Part shown: piece by piece, positions 26,711 to 36,055 of the stretch
How positions within the stretch are numbered: position 1 is the stretch's first letter
Layout of the letters: the number at the start of each line of letters is the position of its first letter
Assembly: GCF_000495835.1 (NCBI RefSeq)
Contig: NZ_AWGC01000029.1
Location: 1 to 64,000 of the forward strand
Reading direction: 5' to 3'
DNA from: Asticcacaulis sp. AC402
GTDB taxonomy: Bacteria > Pseudomonadota > Alphaproteobacteria > Caulobacterales > Caulobacteraceae
DNA: 64,000 nt
The notes under the pieces: generated by a model
The model's database searches: none
Seen by the model: only the letters and a program-made list of their open reading frames with translations
What the model was told of the DNA's origin: nothing
Program-made: the position numbers and the translations under genes

Positions 26711-27513
26711 ACGGCAACCGGCGCCTTCAACGCCCCGTGACTCTGGTAATTTTCGACCTTGAGGTCGGCGTAGTCGAAGCCGAACAGGTCGGTTTTCGGT
26801 GCCAGAACCAGGGTTGGAAAGTTGAAAGGCGTGCGTTCGAGCTGGGTTTTGGCCTGCTCGATATGGTTGCTGTAAACATGGACATCGCCGAAGCTGTGGA
26901 CGAAGTCGCCAACCTCCAGACCGACCGCCTGGGCCACCATGTGGGTCAGCAGGGCATAGGAGGCGATGTTGAACGGAACGCCCAGAAAGATATCAGCCGA
27001 GCGCTGATAGAGCTGACACGACAGTTTGCCATTCGCCACGAAGAACTGGAACAGGCAGTGGCAAGGTGGCAGGGCCATATCTTCGACCTGCGCGGGGTTC
27101 CACGCCGAGATGACATGACGGCGGGAATTGGGGTTAGTCTTCAGGTTTTCAATCAGTTGTGCCATCTGGTCGATCGCCCGACCGTCCGGCGCGGCCCACG
27201 ACCGCCACTGCTTGCCATAGACGGGACCGAGATCGCCGTGCTCGTCGGCCCATTCGTCCCAGATGGTGACGCCATGGTCATGGAGATACTGCACATTGGT
27301 GTCGCCGCGCAGGAACCACAGCAGTTCGACGGCGATCGATTTGAAATGGACCTTCTTGGTGGTCAGCAGTGGAAAGCCCTTCGCCAGATCGAACCGGATC
27401 TGGCGGCCGAACAGGCCGTAGGTACCCGTACCCGTGCGGTCGTCGCGGTGCACACCGTTTTCAAGACAGTCGCGCAGAAGGTTGAGGTACTGATATTCCG
27501 GATGGTCGAACAT
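26707..27513 (-). CDS. thyA: Thymidylate synthase
   Basis: With the ATG at 27513 the protein is 268 aa, close to the 264 aa of E. coli ThyA; an in-frame GTG 51 nt upstream would add a short tail. Family marks: [12 protein letters not shown] at the start, RTGTGT with the phosphate-binding Arg, catalytic Cys151 in [28 protein letters not shown] and [12 protein letters not shown]. It makes dTMP from dUMP using methylene-tetrahydrofolate and is coupled to folA downstream. It is divergent from the reductoisomerase-like gene. Confidence 0.97.
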   Translation of the reverse strand: MFDHPEYQYLNLLRDCLENGVHRDDRTGTGTYGLFGRQIRFDLAKGFPLLTTKKVHFKSIAVELLWFLRGDTNVQYLHDHGVTIWDEWADEHGDLGPVYGKQWRSWAAPDGRAIDQMAQLIENLKTNPNSRRHVISAWNPAQVEDMALPPCHCLFQFFVANGKLSCQLYQRSADIFLGVPFNIASYALLTHMVAQAVGLEVGDFVHSFGDVHVYSNHIEQAKTQLERTPFNFPTLVLAPKTDLFGFDYADLKVENYQSHGALKAPVAV

Positions 27514-27569
27514 GAAGGGTACTTTAAGATCAGGCGATTCTAATTCCACTATAGCTGAGGCCACCCGCC

Positions 27570-28595
27570 ATGTCCCTTCCCGTTTATCGTGATCACGACT
27601 GCGACCTGTCCCTGATCCAGGCGTCGAAGGTGCTGATCATAGGTTACGGCTCACAGGGGCGGACCCAGGCGCTCAACGCCCGCGATTCCGGTGTCCGCCA
27701 AGTTAAGGTAGCGCTTAAGCCAGGGTCAAAAACACGTCTCAAAGCCGAATCGGATGGCTTTGAAATCGTTGCGGTTTCGGACGGCGTCCTGTGGGCCGAG
27801 GTGATCGTCGTCCTGACGTCGGACGAGGCCCACCAGAGGTTGTTCGTCGACGAGATCGCGCCCCATTTACGAGAAAATCAAGCGTTGATTTTCGCCCATG
27901 GCCTGTCTGTCAACTTCGGTCTGGTGACCCCGCCTGCCAATGTTGACGTCCTGCTGGTCTCGCCCAAGGGCATAGGTCCGCGCATCCGTGACCTCTATGT
28001 GGCGGGCGAGGGGGTGTTCTGCCTGTTCGCCGTTCACCAGGACGCATCTGGCCGGGCCAGGGCGCTGGGCCTGTCCTATGCGGCTGCCCTCGGCTGCGGC
28101 CGCAAGGGCATTCTCGAGACCACCATGAAGGACGAATGCGAGAGCGATCTGTTCGGCGAGCAGGTCGTGCTGTGCGGTGGAACGCGTGAACTGGTGACCT
28201 CGGGTTTCCAGACCCTTGTTGATGCTGGCTATCCGCCCGAGGTGGCGTGGTTCGAGACCTGTTATGAGCTCAAGCTGGTGGTCGATCTGTTGTGGGAACT
28301 GGGTATGTCGGGTGGCTTCGGCAAGATTTCCAACACAGCGGAATATGGGGCCTATCTTACGGGTGCGCGAATAATCAATGAGTCTTCGAAAGCAGAGATG
28401 CAGGGAGTTTTGCAGGATGTTCAGTCTGGGGCGTTCGTTCGCCGGCTGATGGCAGATTACGATGCCGGGAGTCCGGATTTGAACGCCCGACGGGCGGCGC
28501 TGAGGGACAATCTGCTGGACGCGACGAAAGCTTATCTGGATGATGTGGCGCTGTCAGAATCCCCTCTCCCCGCGAGCGGGGAGAGGTTAGGGTGA
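27570..28595 (+). CDS. Divergent ketol-acid reductoisomerase
   Basis: A 341-aa protein with class I KARI layout: Rossmann loop [17 protein letters not shown] (about 26-42), [21 protein letters not shown], the magnesium-binding SDLFGEQ, Glu residues in FETCYELK, and [14 protein letters not shown] near the end. The metal-binding acidic residues appear conserved, but many usually invariant positions differ (for example TSDEAHQ in place of the usual DExQ block, and AHGLS in place of AHGFN). It is probably a second, specialised KARI and not the main ilvC. Its last 13 residues ([11 protein letters not shown]) are encoded by an intergenic repeat, so the native C-terminus was probably replaced. It is divergent from thyA. 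Confidence 0.75.
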   Translation: MSLPVYRDHDCDLSLIQASKVLIIGYGSQGRTQALNARDSGVRQVKVALKPGSKTRLKAESDGFEIVAVSDGVLWAEVIVVLTSDEAHQRLFVDEIAPHLRENQALIFAHGLSVNFGLVTPPANVDVLLVSPKGIGPRIRDLYVAGEGVFCLFAVHQDASGRARALGLSYAAALGCGRKGILETTMKDECESDLFGEQVVLCGGTRELVTSGFQTLVDAGYPPEVAWFETCYELKLVVDLLWELGMSGGFGKISNTAEYGAYLTGARIINESSKAEMQGVLQDVQSGAFVRRLMADYDAGSPDLNARRAALRDNLLDATKAYLDDVALSESPLPASGERLG

Positions 28596-28697
28596 GGGGC
28601 GGGGCGTCTTGCGAGCGCTCCGTCCTTTGAAGGCCCCTCACCCGATCGCCCACGCTTCGCTCGGCTCTCGTCCTCTCCCCGCAGGCGGGGAGAGGTA
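28557..28697. repeat. CTCTCCCC-type repeat pair forming two hairpins
   Basis: Two palindromes, CCTCTCCCCGC-GA-GCGGGGAGAGG (28563-28586) and CCTCTCCCCGC-AG-GCGGGGAGAGG (28672-28695), flank an inverted GGTGAGGGG/CCCCTCACC pair. The first overlaps the 3' end of the reductoisomerase gene and supplies its final codons. It sits between convergent genes. Confidence 0.8.
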
Positions 28698-28702
28698 GAT
28701 AA

Positions 28703-29476
28703 TCACCACGCCAGGAGTTGTACGCCCCGCAGGATCGCGTCGACCTCTGGCGTGTGTTTGCGGTCGCCGTGGTCGTGTAGAACCAAGGGCGGCAGCAATC
28801 GTAAAGGCGCCTTGCCCAGGCGGGTGGCGCGAACCAGCACGCGTTTAGCGTCCTTTTCGATAAACGGTTGAATGGGCCGTACCCGGAAGGAACCGGCCTT
28901 TGACGACAGGCCCGTCAGGATATCGCCGAGGCGGTCGGCGCGATGGATGAAGACGATATCGCCGCCGTCCTTCACAGCCGCCAGCGCAAAGTCCAGCCAG
29001 GCCCCCAATCCATCATCGGCGATCCAGGCCGGACGCTTGGCCTCGTGCGGCGCTCGTAAAGTGTCAGGGTCATCGAAGAACGGCGGGTTGCTGAACACCA
29101 GGTCGAAGCGTTCGAGACCAAGGGTTTTGAAGCCGGCGCCGATGTCACCTTCGATCACAGTGACCTCGTCGTGACCGTTCAGGGCGGCGTTTCCCCGCGC
29201 CAGGCCGGCATAGACCGGTTCGCGCTCGATGCCCGTCAGGGCCAGATCAGGGCAGCGTGCTTTCAGCGACAGCATCGCTCCGCCGGCGCCGCAGCCCAGT
29301 TCAAGTGCGCGGCCCGAGGGATTCAAGCCGGCGCACGCCGCTGCCAGCAGGGCACCGTCCATGCCGATGCGATAGCCTTTGGCAGGCTGCATCACTATGA
29401 CGCGCCCGTCCAACAGGTGCGTCTGCGTCACATCTGTGGCAGAATGCGTCAAGGTCGGATCCGTCTCTTCGCTCAT
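28703..29476 (-). CDS. tRNA1(Val) adenine-N6 methyltransferase family (TrmN6/YfiC-like)
   Basis: A 257-aa Rossmann-fold methyltransferase: SAM-binding motif I LELGCGAGG (about 58-66), the acidic residue of motif II in GIERE, and the catalytic NPPF (130-133) typical of N6-adenine and N5-glutamine methyltransferases. Segments GYRIGMDGALLAAA and FIHRADRLGDIL match the TrmN6/YfiC group. The probable reaction is N6-methylation of A37 in tRNA-Val; another base or protein target is possible. It is divergent from the polyprenyl diphosphate synthase gene. Confidence 0.85.
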   Translation of the reverse strand: MSEETDPTLTHSATDVTQTHLLDGRVIVMQPAKGYRIGMDGALLAAACAGLNPSGRALELGCGAGGAMLSLKARCPDLALTGIEREPVYAGLARGNAALNGHDEVTVIEGDIGAGFKTLGLERFDLVFSNPPFFDDPDTLRAPHEAKRPAWIADDGLGAWLDFALAAVKDGGDIVFIHRADRLGDILTGLSSKAGSFRVRPIQPFIEKDAKRVLVRATRLGKAPLRLLPPLVLHDHGDRKHTPEVDAILRGVQLLAW

Positions 29477-29616
29477 AAGAGATTGTTTTCTGATATATTT
29501 GCCGCCGATATGCCAAACACGTTCTTTGGGCCGGTTGGAAGTTTACTATCGCGGGCCATTGCCTGCACCGTCAAGGCGGTTTATGGCCTTTACCGTTTGT
29601 GTCAGGAGTTAACACC

Positions 29617-30636
29617 TTGGATTCGGCCAATATCGAGACTGTACGCGCGCCGGTGGCCAAAGCCGACGTGAATGCCCTGATCGGCCTGACCGCTGCCGAC
29701 ATGATCAAGGTCAACAGTCTGATCACCGCCCGCATGCAGTCCGAAGTTCCCGTCATACCGGCCCTTGCCGACCATTTGATTGCTGCTGGCGGCAAGCGTC
29801 TGCGTCCGCTGCTGTGCGTCGCGGCGGCGCGGCTGTGCGACGTGCGCAACGACAATCACCACAGGCTGGCGGCTGCCGTCGAGTTCATACATACGGCCAC
29901 ACTGCTGCACGACGACGTCGTCGACTCGTCATCCCTGCGCCGTGGCAAGGTTGCCGCGCACCTGATCTGGGGTGCGCCGTCGTCGGTTCTGGTGGGCGAC
30001 TTTCTGTTTGCCCGCGCCTTTGAGTTGATGGTCGAAACCGGTTCGCTGCGTGCGCTCGACATCCTGTCAAAGGCCGCGGCCGTCATCACCCAGGGCGAGG
30101 TCCTTCAATTGATGAAGGCCTTCGACCTGAATCTCAGCCAGGCTGACTACATCGAAATCATTTCGTCCAAAACGGCGGCATTGTTTTCGGCGGCTTCGGA
30201 AAGCGGTGCGGTCTCCGCCGGCGCTTCGGAAGACCGGATCACCGCGCTTTACAGCTATGGCCTTAATCTGGGCCTGGCGTTCCAGATCCAGGACGATGTG
30301 CTGGACTACCAGGGCGACGCCGCCGACCTGGGGAAAAATGCCGGTGATGACTTTGCTGAGGGCAAGTCGACCCTGCCGCTGATTCTGGTCATGCAGGCGA
30401 CCAAGGGCAGCGAGGACGCCTTCTGGGCGCGGACCATCGGTGAGCGCAAGCAACAGGTTGGCGATTTCGCCCATGCGCAAAAGTTGATGATCAAGTCGGG
30501 TGCGCTCGAGCAGTCACGCGCCATTGCCCGCGGCTACGCCGACAAGGCCCGCGCCGCGCTTAGCATCTTCGATCCAGGTGCATGGCGTACGGCCCTGGAA
30601 AACCTGGCGCTCTTCAGCGTGGAACGGCAGACCTAG
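29617..30636 (+). CDS. Polyprenyl (octaprenyl/decaprenyl) diphosphate synthase
   Basis: The start at TTG 29617 has AGGAG eight nt upstream and gives 339 aa; an in-frame GTG at 29599 lacks one. Both aspartate-rich motifs are intact: LLHDDVVD (about 97-103) and QIQDDVLDY (about 227). GGKRLRPLL (58-66) and the KTAALF segment also fit long-chain trans-prenyl transferases (IspB/DdsA type). The product is likely the C40 or C50 side chain of ubiquinone; chain length cannot be read safely from sequence. Confidence 0.92.
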   Translation: MDSANIETVRAPVAKADVNALIGLTAADMIKVNSLITARMQSEVPVIPALADHLIAAGGKRLRPLLCVAAARLCDVRNDNHHRLAAAVEFIHTATLLHDDVVDSSSLRRGKVAAHLIWGAPSSVLVGDFLFARAFELMVETGSLRALDILSKAAAVITQGEVLQLMKAFDLNLSQADYIEIISSKTAALFSAASESGAVSAGASEDRITALYSYGLNLGLAFQIQDDVLDYQGDAADLGKNAGDDFAEGKSTLPLILVMQATKGSEDAFWARTIGERKQQVGDFAHAQKLMIKSGALEQSRAIARGYADKARAALSIFDPGAWRTALENLALFSVERQT

Positions 30637-30651
30637 CCAGGGCGAACGACC

Positions 30652-31890
30652 TTGACCCCAGAAACGGCTACCGAAGCGGCGACAGAAACGGGCGCCGCCA
30701 CCATCCGCAACACCGAAGCCCGGTTTTTCGAGCTCGATATCCTGCGCGGAGTGGCCGCCGCCATGGTGGTTCTGTTTCACTACAAGCATTTCCTGATCGA
30801 TGACGGCGGCAATTTCGACTACGCCCACATGCCGCTCCATGGCCTGCTGGCGCCGGTCTATATTTTTGGCCAGTATTTCGTCGAGCTGTTTTTCTCGATC
30901 TCGGGCTACGTCTTCTTCTGGCTCTATGCCGAGGCTGTGTCGGAGCGGCGTGTCGGCCTGCGCAATTTCTTCATCGCGCGCTTTTCGCGGTTGTATCCTC
31001 TGTTTTTCCTCACCTTTATCGCAGTTGCACTTTTCCAGTGGGCCTTCGTCACCCTGTACGGCCAGGCCTATATCTATCAGGACAATTCGCCGGGTCAGTT
31101 CGTGCTCAACCTCTTCATGGTGCAGCAATGGCTGCCCGGCGCCCAGATGTCGTTCAACGGCCCCTCGTGGTCGATCTCGGTCGAGGTCTTCCTCTATGCT
31201 GTCTTTTTCGCCCTGTGCGCCCTGCGGCTCAACACCCCGGTGATGATCGCCGCGGTGGTGGTGCTGGGTCTTTTGTTCAAATATCTGCAACCGCAGCCGC
31301 CGCCGGACTTTACCCGCGGGATACCGAACTTTTTCCTGGGGGGACTGATCTTTTATGCCGTCCAGTACCTGCGTGATTATGCCCGCACCGTCTGGCTGGA
31401 GCGGGTGGAGAAGGTACTGATCTGGCTGGTGCCCGTCCTGTGGTTGGCAGCCTATGTTGTCGGTCATGATTTGATCTGGGGCCCGGTATCGACCTGGATC
31501 GAGAGCCACGGCATCGGTTCCAGTTCATTCCTGTTCAGTACAGACAGCTTCGTCTATGTTCTGGTGCCCCTGACCCTGCTGGCACTGGGCCTGCAGCAGG
31601 GCAAGTGGTTGAACCTGGAAGCCCTGCGAAAATGGTCGTGGGCCGGCGACGTCAGCTATTCGATCTATCTCATCCATTTTCCACTACAGATTCTGGTCAT
31701 GGTTGGCTTGGCGCACCTGCCCTATGAAACGCGCGCCGACATATTCGACTCGCCGTTGGTGCTGATCCTGTTTATGGCTGTGTCGCTCGGCCTGGCGCGG
31801 TTAAGTTTCCTCTATTTCGAGATGCCAATGCGACGCCATCTAAAGGACTGGCTGACGCGCAGGCTGGCGCCCGGTACACCGATCCTTTAG
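30652..31890 (+). CDS. Acyltransferase 3 family membrane protein
   Basis: A 412-aa integral membrane protein with about ten hydrophobic helices. The N-terminal motif ELDILRGVAAAMVVLFHY (Arg and His pair) defines the acyltransferase 3 family, which O-acylates sugars or lipids of the envelope. NGPSWSISVEVFLYAVFF and SYSIYLIHFPLQ also fit. The start is a TTG (30652) with AGGGCG upstream; a later in-frame start is possible but would shorten the cytoplasmic lead. It is 15 nt after the polyprenyl synthase gene. The substrate is unknown. Confidence 0.88.
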   Translation: MTPETATEAATETGAATIRNTEARFFELDILRGVAAAMVVLFHYKHFLIDDGGNFDYAHMPLHGLLAPVYIFGQYFVELFFSISGYVFFWLYAEAVSERRVGLRNFFIARFSRLYPLFFLTFIAVALFQWAFVTLYGQAYIYQDNSPGQFVLNLFMVQQWLPGAQMSFNGPSWSISVEVFLYAVFFALCALRLNTPVMIAAVVVLGLLFKYLQPQPPPDFTRGIPNFFLGGLIFYAVQYLRDYARTVWLERVEKVLIWLVPVLWLAAYVVGHDLIWGPVSTWIESHGIGSSSFLFSTDSFVYVLVPLTLLALGLQQGKWLNLEALRKWSWAGDVSYSIYLIHFPLQILVMVGLAHLPYETRADIFDSPLVLILFMAVSLGLARLSFLYFEMPMRRHLKDWLTRRLAPGTPIL

Positions 31891-31917
31891 AACAATCTCA
31901 TCTTGAAGGAGCGACTC

Positions 31918-33444
31918 ATGTCCGATCTGCCGGGGGCCTTTGTCGGCCAGGGTACACTACCGCAAATCCTGCTTTACAATCGTGCCAACCGCCACGGCCT
32001 TATCGCCGGCGCCACTGGCACCGGAAAGACCATCACGCTCCAGATCCTGGCCCAGGCCTTTTCCGACGCCGGTGTGCCGGTCTTCGCCGCCGACATCAAG
32101 GGCGACCTGTCGGGGATATCGCAGCCGGGCACGCCCAACGAAAAGCTGCTGGAGCGCGCCAAAGGTATGAACCTGGAGCTGACGCCGTCAGCCTGTCCGG
32201 TGGTGTTCTGGGACCTCTACGGCGAAAAAGGTCACCCGATCCGCGCCACCATTTCCGAGATGGGGCCGCTGTTGCTGGCGCGGCTTTTGGACCTCAACGA
32301 CGTCCAGGAGGGTGTGCTGAACATCGCCTTTGCCGTGGCCGACAAGGAAGGCCTGCTGCTGCTCGATCTCGACGACCTGCGCGCCATGCTGCGCTACCTG
32401 TCTGAGAACAGCAAGGAGATCGGTGCGACCTACGGCCAGGTGTCACCAACCACCGTCGCCACCATCCAGCGCAATCTGCTGACCCTGGAAAACCAGGGTG
32501 CGGCCAAGTTTTTCGCCGAACCGGCCCTGCGGTTGGAAGACCTGATGCGGACCAACATCAACGGCAAGGGTTACGTCAATATCCTGGCCTCGGACCGGCT
32601 GATGCAGAATCCGAAGTTGTATTCGACCTTCCTGCTGTGGCTGATGGCCGAACTTTTCGAGGAACTGCCCGAGGTCGGCGATCCCGAGAAGCCGCGTCTG
32701 GTCTTCTTCTTCGACGAGGCCCATCTTTTGTTCAACCAGGCCTCCAAAGCTTTGCTGGAAAAGATCGAACAGGTGGTGCGTCTGATCCGGTCCAAGGGCG
32801 TCGGCATCTATTTCATCACCCAGAACCCGGCTGATGTCCCCGATGCCGTACTGGGTCAGCTCGGCAACCGGGTGCAGCATGCCCTGCGCGCCTATACACC
32901 GTCGGAACAGAAGGGGTTGAGGTCGGCAGCGGATTCGTTCCGGCCCAACCCGGCGTTCGACACTCTTGAGGTGTTGCAGCAACTGGGCACTGGCGAGGCC
33001 CTGGTGTCGCTGATGGACGAGAAGGGCCGGCCGACCATAACCGAGCGTGCCTTGATCCGGCCGCCGGCCTCGCGCATGGGACCGGCGACGCAAGCGGAGC
33101 GTGCGGCCATCGTCGCTGCCTCACCCGTCGGCGGCATGTACGACACCGAACGCGACCGCGAGTCGGCCTACGAGATGCTGTCGGCGCGCGCCGCCCAGGC
33201 GGCCGCCGATGCGCCTCCGCCACCGCCCAGCGCGGCGGAAAAAGCCGCGGCCAAGGCGGCCACCGACGCCGCCAGGGCAGAGGAACGGCAACGCCTGGCC
33301 GAGGAAAAGGCCCGTGCCAAGGCGACGTCCGACACGCTCAACACAGTCAAGCAGGTGGCTGTGCCGATCATCCGCTCGGTCGGCATCGCCATCGTCGGCC
33401 AGTTGATGCGCGGCATGTTTGGCACGACCCGGCGGCGGCGGTAG
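31918..33444 (+). CDS. DUF853 / HerA-FtsK-like ATPase (YjgR family)
   Basis: A 508-aa protein. The start is the ATG at 31918 after AAGGAG. Walker A is GATGTGKT (31-38) and Walker B is [12 protein letters not shown] (about 260-271), with ADIKGDLSG after strand 2 and [11 protein letters not shown] (an arginine-finger/sensor region). These are the marks of DUF853 (YjgR). Residues about 415-475 are an Ala/Lys/Glu-rich coiled linker, and the C-terminus ends in an amphipathic helix with GTTRRRR. The family is predicted to translocate or remodel DNA or protein; the exact role is unknown. Confidence 0.93.
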   Translation: MSDLPGAFVGQGTLPQILLYNRANRHGLIAGATGTGKTITLQILAQAFSDAGVPVFAADIKGDLSGISQPGTPNEKLLERAKGMNLELTPSACPVVFWDLYGEKGHPIRATISEMGPLLLARLLDLNDVQEGVLNIAFAVADKEGLLLLDLDDLRAMLRYLSENSKEIGATYGQVSPTTVATIQRNLLTLENQGAAKFFAEPALRLEDLMRTNINGKGYVNILASDRLMQNPKLYSTFLLWLMAELFEELPEVGDPEKPRLVFFFDEAHLLFNQASKALLEKIEQVVRLIRSKGVGIYFITQNPADVPDAVLGQLGNRVQHALRAYTPSEQKGLRSAADSFRPNPAFDTLEVLQQLGTGEALVSLMDEKGRPTITERALIRPPASRMGPATQAERAAIVAASPVGGMYDTERDRESAYEMLSARAAQAAADAPPPPPSAAEKAAAKAATDAARAEERQRLAEEKARAKATSDTLNTVKQVAVPIIRSVGIAIVGQLMRGMFGTTRRRR

Positions 33445-33449
33445 CAAGA

Positions 33450-33834
33450 CTACGCCAGATCCTGAACCGCTGCTCTCGGGCGGCCGCCCTTGAAGAACAA
33501 ATACGCGGAATAATCCTTGAAGCCATGGATCAGGACGATGTTCTGCTCATCCAGCGTGTAATACCAACCCGCGAAAATCTTGACTCATCGTGGGTTGGCA
33601 AGCGCGACTGCGCGCCCGAGCTTTTGCGAGGAGCCATGCGGCGTTTGAGCTGAAAAAAACGAATACCAAGCGTCATTCTTTATGAGGCTTGGTATAACAC
33701 GGATGCCCCCATGTGAAGTCTTCGGTGAGGTCGCAGGCCACGGCGATTACCCGCAGTGTCTCGAACTCGGTTTTCCACGGCGCTTGCCGGGCCATGTAGG
33801 CGTCGACCTTGGGATGGGTGACCGTTGCAACCAT
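33450..33834 (-). pseudogene. YdeI/DUF1801-like gene split by a MITE-like element and 3'-truncated
   Basis: From the ATG at 33834 (just after the TIM-barrel gene) the frame reads VATVTHPKVDAYMARQAPW and on to DFTWGHPCY, the N-terminus of the YdeI family. The 133-bp element then interrupts it. Beyond the element the minus strand continues YTLDEQNIVLIHGFKDYSAY and FFKGG, the next part of the same family. Removing the element plus one TAA rejoins the frame exactly (CYTLDEQ). The rejoined frame ends after about 82 aa whereas the family is about 190 aa, so the gene was also truncated. Confidence 0.8.
33562..33694. mobile_element. MITE-like element copy A (133 bp)
   Basis: Ends TACCAACCC...GGCTTGGTA form terminal inverted repeats and the insertion is flanked by TAA on both sides (33559-33561 and 33695-33697). 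It contains the conserved tracts GACTCATCG, GCGAGGAGCCATG, GAGCTGAAAAA and GTCATTCTTTATGAGG found in the other copies. It interrupts a YdeI-like gene. Confidence 0.85.
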
Positions 33835-33841
33835 GGTCAGG

Positions 33842-34729
33842 TCAGGCCAGACCCGCCGCCAGTGACAGCGTTGCGGCATCCTTGACGGCGCGGTCGAAGT
33901 CATTGTCGATCGGCATGTATTCCAGCCCCAGATAGCCCGTGTATCCAGCGGCGCGGATGGCCTTTAGCAGGTTGACGTGATTGACCTCGCCAGTGCCCGG
34001 CTGGTGGCGGCCGGGGACATCGCCCAACTGGACATAGCCGACCTGATCAATGCCGGCCTGAAACTTCTCGATCAGATCACCGTCTTCGAGTTGCATGTGG
34101 TAGAAGTCCCAGTTCAGCTTGACCATCGCAGAATTGACGGCGCGGCAGATGGCGACCGCCGGACGTGAGCCGTTGAGCAGGTGGTTGGGGTGGTTGACCG
34201 TGTTGAACGGCTCGACCAGTGCCGTGACGCCTGCGGCCTCGAGCAGCGGCGCGACACGCATCAGGCCGGCCGTATAACCACTAACCATGGCTTCGCGCGA
34301 CATGTTGGCGATATTGCCGTGGCCGACCAGGGTGATGGCCTTACAGCCCAGCGTCTTGCAGTCGGCGATCGCCTGTTTGATCATGGTGCCCAGCTCTTCG
34401 TGTTTGGCCGGGTCGGAAAAGGCCGGAGCGGCCGGGGCGAACTGCGCCACCTTCAGGCCATACTGGTCGAGCAAGGCCCGCACCTTGACGGCATCCAGAC
34501 CATCGCGATTGACCGGCCAGAACTCGACGGTCGTGAAGCCAGCCTTGGCTGCCAGGGCAAAACGGTCGGCAAAGGGCGTAGTGCGGTACCAGGTGTCGAG
34601 ATTGAGGGCATAGGGTTTCAGCGCCGTTTTGGTATCAGGCGCGGCGTCCGCCGGGCTGACGGCGGCGGTCGCAGCTAATCCGGTCAGGCCGGCGAGGGTA
34701 GCGAGGGCGGCTCGGCGTGAAGTGGTCAT
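33842..34729 (-). CDS. Tat-exported TIM-barrel protein, hydroxypyruvate isomerase-like
   Basis: A 295-aa protein. The N-terminus TTSRRAALATLAGLTGLAA is a twin-arginine signal (SRRAALATL). The mature part belongs to the xylose-isomerase-like TIM-barrel superfamily: GFTTVEFWPVNRDG, ITLVGHGNI, ALVEPFNT with a metal-binding Glu (about 195), WDFYHMQLEDGD, QLGDVPGRHQPGTGEVN and GLEYMP, which together match hydroxypyruvate isomerase (Hyi)-like proteins. Metal ligands Glu, Asp, His and Glu are present. Export of a sugar-isomerase-like protein suggests it handles a periplasmic sugar derivative; the substrate is not known. Confidence 0.85.
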   Translation of the reverse strand: MTTSRRAALATLAGLTGLAATAAVSPADAAPDTKTALKPYALNLDTWYRTTPFADRFALAAKAGFTTVEFWPVNRDGLDAVKVRALLDQYGLKVAQFAPAAPAFSDPAKHEELGTMIKQAIADCKTLGCKAITLVGHGNIANMSREAMVSGYTAGLMRVAPLLEAAGVTALVEPFNTVNHPNHLLNGSRPAVAICRAVNSAMVKLNWDFYHMQLEDGDLIEKFQAGIDQVGYVQLGDVPGRHQPGTGEVNHVNLLKAIRAAGYTGYLGLEYMPIDNDFDRAVKDAATLSLAAGLA

Positions 34730-34788
34730 GTGGCGTATCCCTGTATGGCTTATTGTCGGACTATCTACGCCACAAACGGCGCGTTTGG

Positions 34789-35220
34789 CTACAGTTGCCC
34801 GTAACCGCGCGCCATGATCGCTGCAAAAACCGGAATCAGGACGAACAAGGCCAGCTGAATCCGAATCCAGCGCATCACTTTGGCGACGGCGGCTGCGTCG
34901 GGCGGGGCTTTTTGCCAGCCGACGAAGGCCCGAGTCGGCAGGATCGAGCAGATCCCGACCGCCAGGAACGCCACCATCTTGGCCCAGAAGAACAGGTTGT
35001 GCGTGTAGTAGTCCGGGCCCGACCGGCCAAACATAACGCGGCCGACACCAACCATGATTATCATCACGGCCATCAGGCCATAGCCGCGATCGATACCGCC
35101 AAGGAGCTTGATCTTTTCAGCCGTTATCTCGGCGCGCAACAGCGTGTGCTCGGAAATCAGGGCGCCGAAAACACCAAAAATCAGAATATGATGCGCAATA
35201 GCCAGAAGAAGATCGATCAC
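34789..35220 (-). CDS. DUF2214 family membrane protein
   Basis: A 143-aa protein starting at GTG 35220 (AGGGAG upstream). It has four hydrophobic segments (about 3-22, 45-62, 80-98 and 118-138). HHILIFGVFGALISEHTLLR and GGIDRGYGLMAVMIIMVGVGR are typical of DUF2214, small inner-membrane proteins of unknown function. It lies 12 nt after the SDR gene, so it is probably co-transcribed. Confidence 0.85.
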   Translation of the reverse strand: MIDLLLAIAHHILIFGVFGALISEHTLLRAEITAEKIKLLGGIDRGYGLMAVMIIMVGVGRVMFGRSGPDYYTHNLFFWAKMVAFLAVGICSILPTRAFVGWQKAPPDAAAVAKVMRWIRIQLALFVLIPVFAAIMARGYGQL

Positions 35221-35232
35221 GCCGATGACTCC

Positions 35233-35982
35233 CTAAAGGTCGAACATATCCACGGTTTTCCAGTTCAGATGTTGGCCGGAATCGACGCAGATCATCTGGC
35301 CAGTGACGCTGGGGGCGTTTAACAGATAAACCGCCGCCGCCGCGACCTCTTCTGGCGAAGTCGGCTTCTGCAGCAGGGTCGAGCGCGCTTCGCGCGCGAA
35401 GTCCTTGTCGCTCTGGTGGATCGACTTCAGGGTCGGCCCGGGACCGATGGCATTGACGCGGATACGCGGCGCCAGCGCCTGGGCCAGGGTGCGGGTGGCG
35501 TGCCACAGACCGGCCTTGGACAGGCCGTAGCTGAAAAAGGGCGGGGAGGGTTTCAACACCCGTTGGTCGATCAGGTTGATGATTGAGGCGCCGTCGGGCA
35601 GCGGGGCTTGTGCCGCGAAGGCCTGGCTCAGCAGGATGGGCGCCAGGAGGTTGGTATTGGTGTGGGTGGTAAAGCTGTCGACCGTCACCGTGGCGGCACG
35701 GTCGTCGGAAAAGATCGAGGCATTGTTGATGAGGACATCCAGCGGCCCCAGGGCCTTGACGGTATCGCCGACGAGATTGGCAACACAGGCGGGTTGGCTG
35801 AGGTCGCAGCCGACGGGAACAGCGTGGACGCCCAGGGCTTCCAACTCGGTCACCACGTCCAGAGCGTCGGCGCGCGAACGGTTATAGTGGACCGCTATAT
35901 CATAGCCTTGCCCCGCCAGGGCCATGGCAATGGCCCGTCCGATGCGCTTGGCGGCGCCGGTGACCAGAGCGCGCTTAGTCAA
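35233..35982 (-). CDS. SDR oxidoreductase, pteridine reductase/FolM-like
   Basis: A 249-aa protein from a TTG start at 35982 that overlaps the end of the small ORF upstream. TGAAKRIGRAIA (8-19) with Arg in the cofactor loop suggests NADPH. NNAS (about 87-90) and the catalytic YGLSK (about 151-155) complete the SDR set. The N-terminal GAAKRIG and QKPTSPEEVA resemble FolM/pteridine-reductase SDRs, which reduce dihydromonapterin or dihydrofolate. A general aldehyde or ketone reductase remains possible. Confidence 0.8.
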   Translation of the reverse strand: MTKRALVTGAAKRIGRAIAMALAGQGYDIAVHYNRSRADALDVVTELEALGVHAVPVGCDLSQPACVANLVGDTVKALGPLDVLINNASIFSDDRAATVTVDSFTTHTNTNLLAPILLSQAFAAQAPLPDGASIINLIDQRVLKPSPPFFSYGLSKAGLWHATRTLAQALAPRIRVNAIGPGPTLKSIHQSDKDFAREARSTLLQKPTSPEEVAAAAVYLLNAPSVTGQMICVDSGQHLNWKTVDMFDL

Positions 35983-36055
35983 CGCGACGGAAGTCGATCA
36001 GGTTCAGGATGAGGTTCAGGACGAAATAGCCGGCAAAGATGTAGATGGCGATCAT
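35975..36055 (-). CDS. Small membrane protein (26 aa) upstream of the SDR gene
   Basis: An ATG at 36055 preceded by CGGAGTCCTGACAGCC opens a 26-codon frame encoding a single hydrophobic helix (IAIYIFAGYFVLNLILNLI) followed by a basic tail. Its stop codon TAA overlaps the TTG start of the SDR gene by 8 nt. The overlap suggests translational coupling. It is a weak prediction because the frame is short, but position and hydrophobicity support it. Confidence 0.4.
   Translation of the reverse strand: MIAIYIFAGYFVLNLILNLIDFRRVD

Noticed and set aside
36001-36022. GGTTCAGGATGAGGTTCAGG as a LexA box
   Set aside because: The GTTC words are 8 nt apart instead of 7 and lie inside a coding frame.
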